Part shown: in pieces, positions 17,249-21,496 of the stretch
Position numbering within the stretch: position 1 is the stretch's first letter
How the letters are laid out: each line of letters starts with the position of its first letter
NCBI GenBank assembly: GCA_028565635.1
Contig: JAOXYB010100715.1
Location: 1 to 21,496, forward strand
DNA length: 21,496 nucleotides
Source of the DNA: Phoronis ovalis
Lineage: Eukaryota > Phoronida > Phoronidae
Direction of reading: 5' to 3'
Program-made: the position numbers and the translations under genes
The notes under the pieces: model-generated
Database searches by the model: none
The model's input: only the letters and a program-made list of their open reading frames with translations
Told to the model about the DNA's origin: nothing

Positions 17249-20200
17249 CTACAATATAAAAAAACGTTTTTGCATGTGTTATGAATTACTAAACTGGTTA
17301 TCAAAAATTATAAACATTCTTTACACAGAGCAAAATTTACAAAACTTGTCAACTAATATCACAAATCTAACTACAAAATTTAACAAAAAAATGTTTTAAC
17401 AATCTCTGTATTTACACATACCAATTATTAGCAGACAAGTGAGAAATTCAATGTGCATACCCTGGGTGTGCATATTTATTTAATCTTTTATTTTGACATT
17501 ATGTACAGCAATTCACATTCAATTCTTATTTAAAGATTTACTTTTAAAATAGTTTTGCATTATTTTATTGGGCACTTGCTTGAAAATTTTCCAAAACTGT
17601 TACGACTTCTGAGGAAATTACAAGAAATATCTGTTATATTGCAAAGGGTATTACTATAACTCATGGTATTAGATAAGATTACAGAAAACAAGAACAAAAC
17701 TAAAACCCACCAAAATTTGTCTGGGAAGCCAGTTTTCCTTGTTAGTTTCCATCAATTAAAAACACAAGCAATTTTCTCTTTGAGATAGCATCTAAGGGCA
17801 CTATTGCTAGTTCCTTAGAGATAAGATCTCTATGATTTTTTATGTATAATATGTGTAACCTTTTCTAACAAAATGTAAGTGCTAACATTGTTTTCCAATC
17901 AGAAAGTCATTAACATTTCTGACACATCATGCCAACCAAAAAATACAAACATTTCAAATCAGTATACAAGTGTTCTAACAGTTGTGCTGGGCCTAAGATT
18001 TGGCTTTGATGTCAGTTTAATTTTTAATGCTACTTTCCAGTTCACTGCAAAGATAAGTTCAAGTCATAAATAGTTCTTCAGCATAAAAAAGACTTTCTGG
18101 AGATAAAACTTTCTGGGCATATGGAACATCTTTTAAACACATTTTAAATCCATTTCTGTCAAGCTGTATTGCATTAATAAACATATTATTTGTATTGTTA
18201 TAACATTATGTATGTGACATTATATTATATAACAAAGAAATTATAAAATATTTCATTGTTTTGTATTAAATACCATGCATAGCTACTGTGTCCTAAATTG
18301 TTTACCCTTGTACAAGTTATACCTTTCAAGACTGTTCATCAATAAATGTATTTCATTTATATTAAATCAGAGTGGGGCTCCCTGCTCACTGTTTTACTCC
18401 TGTTAACTCAACCTTATTCACTACCCAACCTACTTTTCATAAATTTTGAACAAACTGAAAAGCATACTAACCACATTTCATGATTTTTTGTGCCACTACT
18501 ATCAATAAATTAATCATTGTTAATAACAAAAACAGAAATATATAAAATCAGAATTTTGGACCCCTTCTAGGTATAAAACTATCTAAATTTAAATGACTAC
18601 ATAAATAAAAGATACACAGTTAAAATAATAATAATTTATCATCACTTTAGGCAATTTAAACAAACTTGTCCAAACATTGGCAGTCTACACCTCACAGTTA
18701 CCATAAAAAAGTAAAGCAGTGTGATCTTACAGAACATTCAACATGGGTGTATAATCCATGCTTCATTTGCTATGTGCTGCTTTACATATTAATTTAATAC
18801 ACAAATTAAAGCAATTAAAACAATAACCATGATAATAAAATGAATACAATGTGAATATTAACATCACCACTGTTCTAAGGATAGGGCAGATGTTTTCCTA
18901 TGTCAACCTCTTTTGATCTCGCTCATGTTACATGTAAATTGCTTGTAACATTTAAGATGAAACATTTATGCAAGGCCTGTAGTATTATGATCTGTCATAA
19001 AAATAAGATTAAAGATACCTGCTTGTAAGGCATATCCTGGTAACAGCAAATACTGTCAATAAAGAAGGTGTTTTGTGTGTTTTACCTGCCTATAGTATTT
19101 AAGGAGTAATTCCATCATTTTGTTAAACATTTTTTAAATAATTTTTTTTTCAACCATCAGAAAAATTAGGAAAAAGTATGGTTAAAGAGAAATAGACAAT
19201 GGTTTTCTGCAGCGGCTTTTAAAAACATTCAGAAATTTGTTTGAAATATGATTACAGAAGGAAATAGAAAAACTATATCCCCCAACTTTATCGATTTTAT
19301 ATTTGCTTTACAGTTAATGATATTAAATTTGTACACATTGTTTTACATTTCAAGACTTCCAAAATCCGAATAGTGCAAAGCTTCAGAAAACAGAACCACC
19401 AGCTTTGGAAGTCCCAATAAACAAGATTTTCTACTAGTTTTTGCTAGTCACAGGTTTTTGTAATTAAAATATTGTTTGAAAAAGATGATTAATATGTGAT
19501 TTTTTTTCTTATAATCAGGAAAGTACACATTTTCTGGAAGCCAACAAAGGTGGTTGTCTAGTAAGATTTTTAGAACCATACCAATGAAGAACTTAGTTCC
19601 ACCAGTATTAGGTTAATAGCTAGTCAAATTCCATTGCTATTAAACAATTTACCTATAATTAATGACAACAGGTGATATGTCCTTGATGTATCTAGATCCA
19701 TTATTCATAGACTGAAAGAGTAAAACTCCTATAAAGTTCTTGTTTGGTTAGTATTAATTTGAAGGGGGATACATTAAGGTAGCAAGCACATGTATTTAAT
19801 GATCTCTGCTAATCTTTGCAACATTAATTCAAGTTAAAGTGCTGTCTACATGTTGGTACAGTGTGCCACTTTCACAGAAATGATGTCTGTATTTTGTTGG
19901 TTGACCTCCAGACAAGCACATAAGAATTTTATTATTATTTTTCTTTTTGTCATAGTCATAGAATTTGAAATTAGGTAACAATTAGGCTGTGGATTACTCA
20001 ATTTTCCTTTACTTAACATTGTACTAGGGAGTCAGGTAAAACTATTTTATGTAATTTCGAACCCTTTATCTAAATAATTATTAGCATCTCAAAGATAATA
20101 CACATACCTAATACATATATATGCATTAATCTGGAAGACATCAATGTTTTTTTAAGCTGTAAGCTGCTGTCTCTATGAGATGCAGAAAAATCCCAATATA

Positions 20201-21496
20201 TGTTTCTTAATTATAGGTAGTTTTAGTTTAGACCTCATACTCTTTGTGTTCGCATTTGTAAACTTATACCTTTTGCGAATTTTGGGTGTGCAGTTACATA
20301 TGTATATCAATAGAAATATATTTGTAAAATATAAACAGATTATAATGGGATTGTGAAGTGAAGATACTTAATAATATTACCCAAAATAATAAATATCTGA
20401 ATGTCTTAAGGATAAGCATCACAGTTGTTCACACGCATCATCAGTTGCGAATGTACGTCATTTTTACATCACAATATTCACTTTTTATTATTACTTCCTT
20501 ATTTATTATCAACGTTACTGGCTTAAAACGGTGCTCACTGCTTCAAAGTAGTTGAAGTTTATTAAGAATTATTTTTGTTTTCAGTCCGAATCGCTAGGTT
20601 TAAATTACAATGCCAAACTTTAGACGAATAGCGCATAAGCATAATTTTATTTACAAAAAATACGTTACTCTTCGTCAATTGACACTGCATAAATCTAATA
20701 AGGGAAACAAGTGAGATCATGCAAATAGGAACAGCCGTTGGGCAATCTAGAGTTTCTCAACATTTGTGGTGGCAACGGTGAATATTATAAAAAAAGCATT
20801 TGAAATTACTAGAATAACTATCCAACAGGGAACAATGCACCACAACCGAGAACACATGAAAGCTATTGAGAAGAAATTAGTTTTGATAGATTTATATCTT
20901 GGATATCATGTAGGAAAAGCAAAGTAGTCCTACAGTTGCTCATAATTGTTTCAGATTTGATACGAAACTCCCCTCAAGTCTGTACTGAAACAAAGCAGTC
21001 CCAAAACAACTGCAATGTACAATTGAAATGATTATTTTATAGTAACCGTATTATAGAACTTGTGACATATTTTGTATTAGCATGCAGAAATTGAGCGACA
21101 TAGACATTTCTTAAGCAAAAAATGATGTTCCACCGCAACAGCAGGTGGTCCGTCAGATGGCGGGATAGTGCGTTGGGTGTTTTACACTCCTTGTTTTTCA
21201 AAAAAACTTTGCGTTTTTGCCAAAAAAGGGGCAATTTTCGACTGAATATTCTTGAAAAAGGGTATGTTTTAATGTCAGGGAATGAGAATGGGTACACCGA
21301 GTGCCAGGGTTGGGACAACAGCATGCTTTTGCTCATTTACTACATTGATATATTTTCCTGTGATCTAGCTGGCCCTATATACAGACATATAGGCCGTTCA
21401 GACTACCTTTTTGGAACCAGTTCGAGCTCGATCTGGATCCATAACCAGATCGACTTGAATCCTGTTACGCGTTCACACTACTTTTAACGTAACTGG
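17249..21496 (-). other. presumed intron 1 of the ZNRF3-like gene (partial)
   Basis: No exon encoding a signal peptide plus the first PA strands was recognised on the minus strand in this 4.2 kb. Candidate donors at 18474, 19017 and 19087 follow short, non-matching frames. The first intron of vertebrate ZNRF3 is very long, so a distant exon 1 is expected. The stretch is AT-rich, with a repeat-like, more GC-rich patch at about 21120-21496. Confidence 0.5.
21384..21496. repeat. 75-bp-period repeat with hairpins at the window edge
   Basis: CGTTCAGACTACCTTTTTGG (21395) recurs as CGTTCACACTACTTTTAACG (21470) with an offset of 75 bp; both are followed by AACCAG/AACTGG. Inside the unit is a perfect 8-bp hairpin, CGATCTGG (21429-21436) with CCAGATCG (21445-21452), extended with mismatches (GTTCGAG and CTTGAAT). 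The segment is more GC- and CpG-rich than the surroundings and is cut by the window end. It is probably part of a satellite or foldback transposon. Confidence 0.45.

Noticed and set aside
21122-21487. 121-codon plus-strand open frame as a new gene.
   Set aside because: It lacks recognisable motifs, overlaps a repeat with hairpins, and an opposing 99-codon frame covers much of it. Repeat-derived sequence is more likely.
17249-21496. Search for the ZNRF3-like first exon (signal peptide), including minus-strand donors at about 18474 (frame MINLLIVVAQKIMKC) and 19087 (frame MFNKMMELLLKYYRQ).
   Set aside because: The first looks hydrophobic but ends in the wrong phase for the 17248 acceptor. The second has the right phase, but neither encodes the expected PA strands. 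Both are too short and are probably chance.

Overview
This window is AT-rich metazoan nuclear DNA. Protein-coding signal comes in short exons of about 75-190 bp bounded by GT/AG, with one exon near 1.3 kb, separated by introns of about 0.2-3 kb. The exon phases chain together without breaks. The two genes are animal-specific, and the compact AT-rich introns together with the small foldback transposons suggest an invertebrate. I cannot name the species. I see no bacterial-style operons, rRNA, tRNA or CRISPR.

Plus strand, 192-5339: the 3' part of a gene for a long coiled-coil protein, whose 5' exons lie before position 1. Eight exons give 361 residues. The order is acidic/coiled coil, a YPDLNGP-type linker, a second short helix, a Ser/Asn-rich linker and a C-terminal Cys2-His-Cys finger. 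From memory the coiled-coil part matches vertebrate CCDC157. A poly(A) signal candidate lies near 5679.

Minus strand, 17248 down to 9111: most of a ZNRF3/RNF43 gene, the transmembrane RING E3 ligase that removes Frizzled/LRP6 from the cell surface and is neutralised by R-spondin. Visible exons cover the extracellular PA-like domain, the transmembrane helix, a complete RING-H2 and a long Ser/Cys-rich tail. A short terminal exon is likely. The signal-peptide exon was not found and probably lies beyond 21496. The 3' UTR may run about 3 kb, to near 6.13 kb.

The two genes converge tail to tail. The roughly 400-bp gap between their 3' ends is almost filled by a 310-bp foldback element (about 5747-6058), and a second terminal-inverted-repeat pair (6069-6558) overlaps the ZNRF3-like 3' end. 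A hAT-like MITE with an 8-bp target duplication sits in the first visible intron of the coiled-coil gene (450-952). Other repeats are a tandem duplication of about 157 bp beside the RING exon (11164-11477), a pair of direct repeats of about 85 bp in the largest intron, and a 75-bp-period repeat at the right edge.

I find no clear sign of a wholly new system. The most useful observations are the well-preserved ZNRF3 exon architecture with a probable extra C-terminal exon, the added zinc finger on the CCDC157-like protein, the pairing of these two genes (both on human 22q12 as I recall), and the foldback between their 3' ends.
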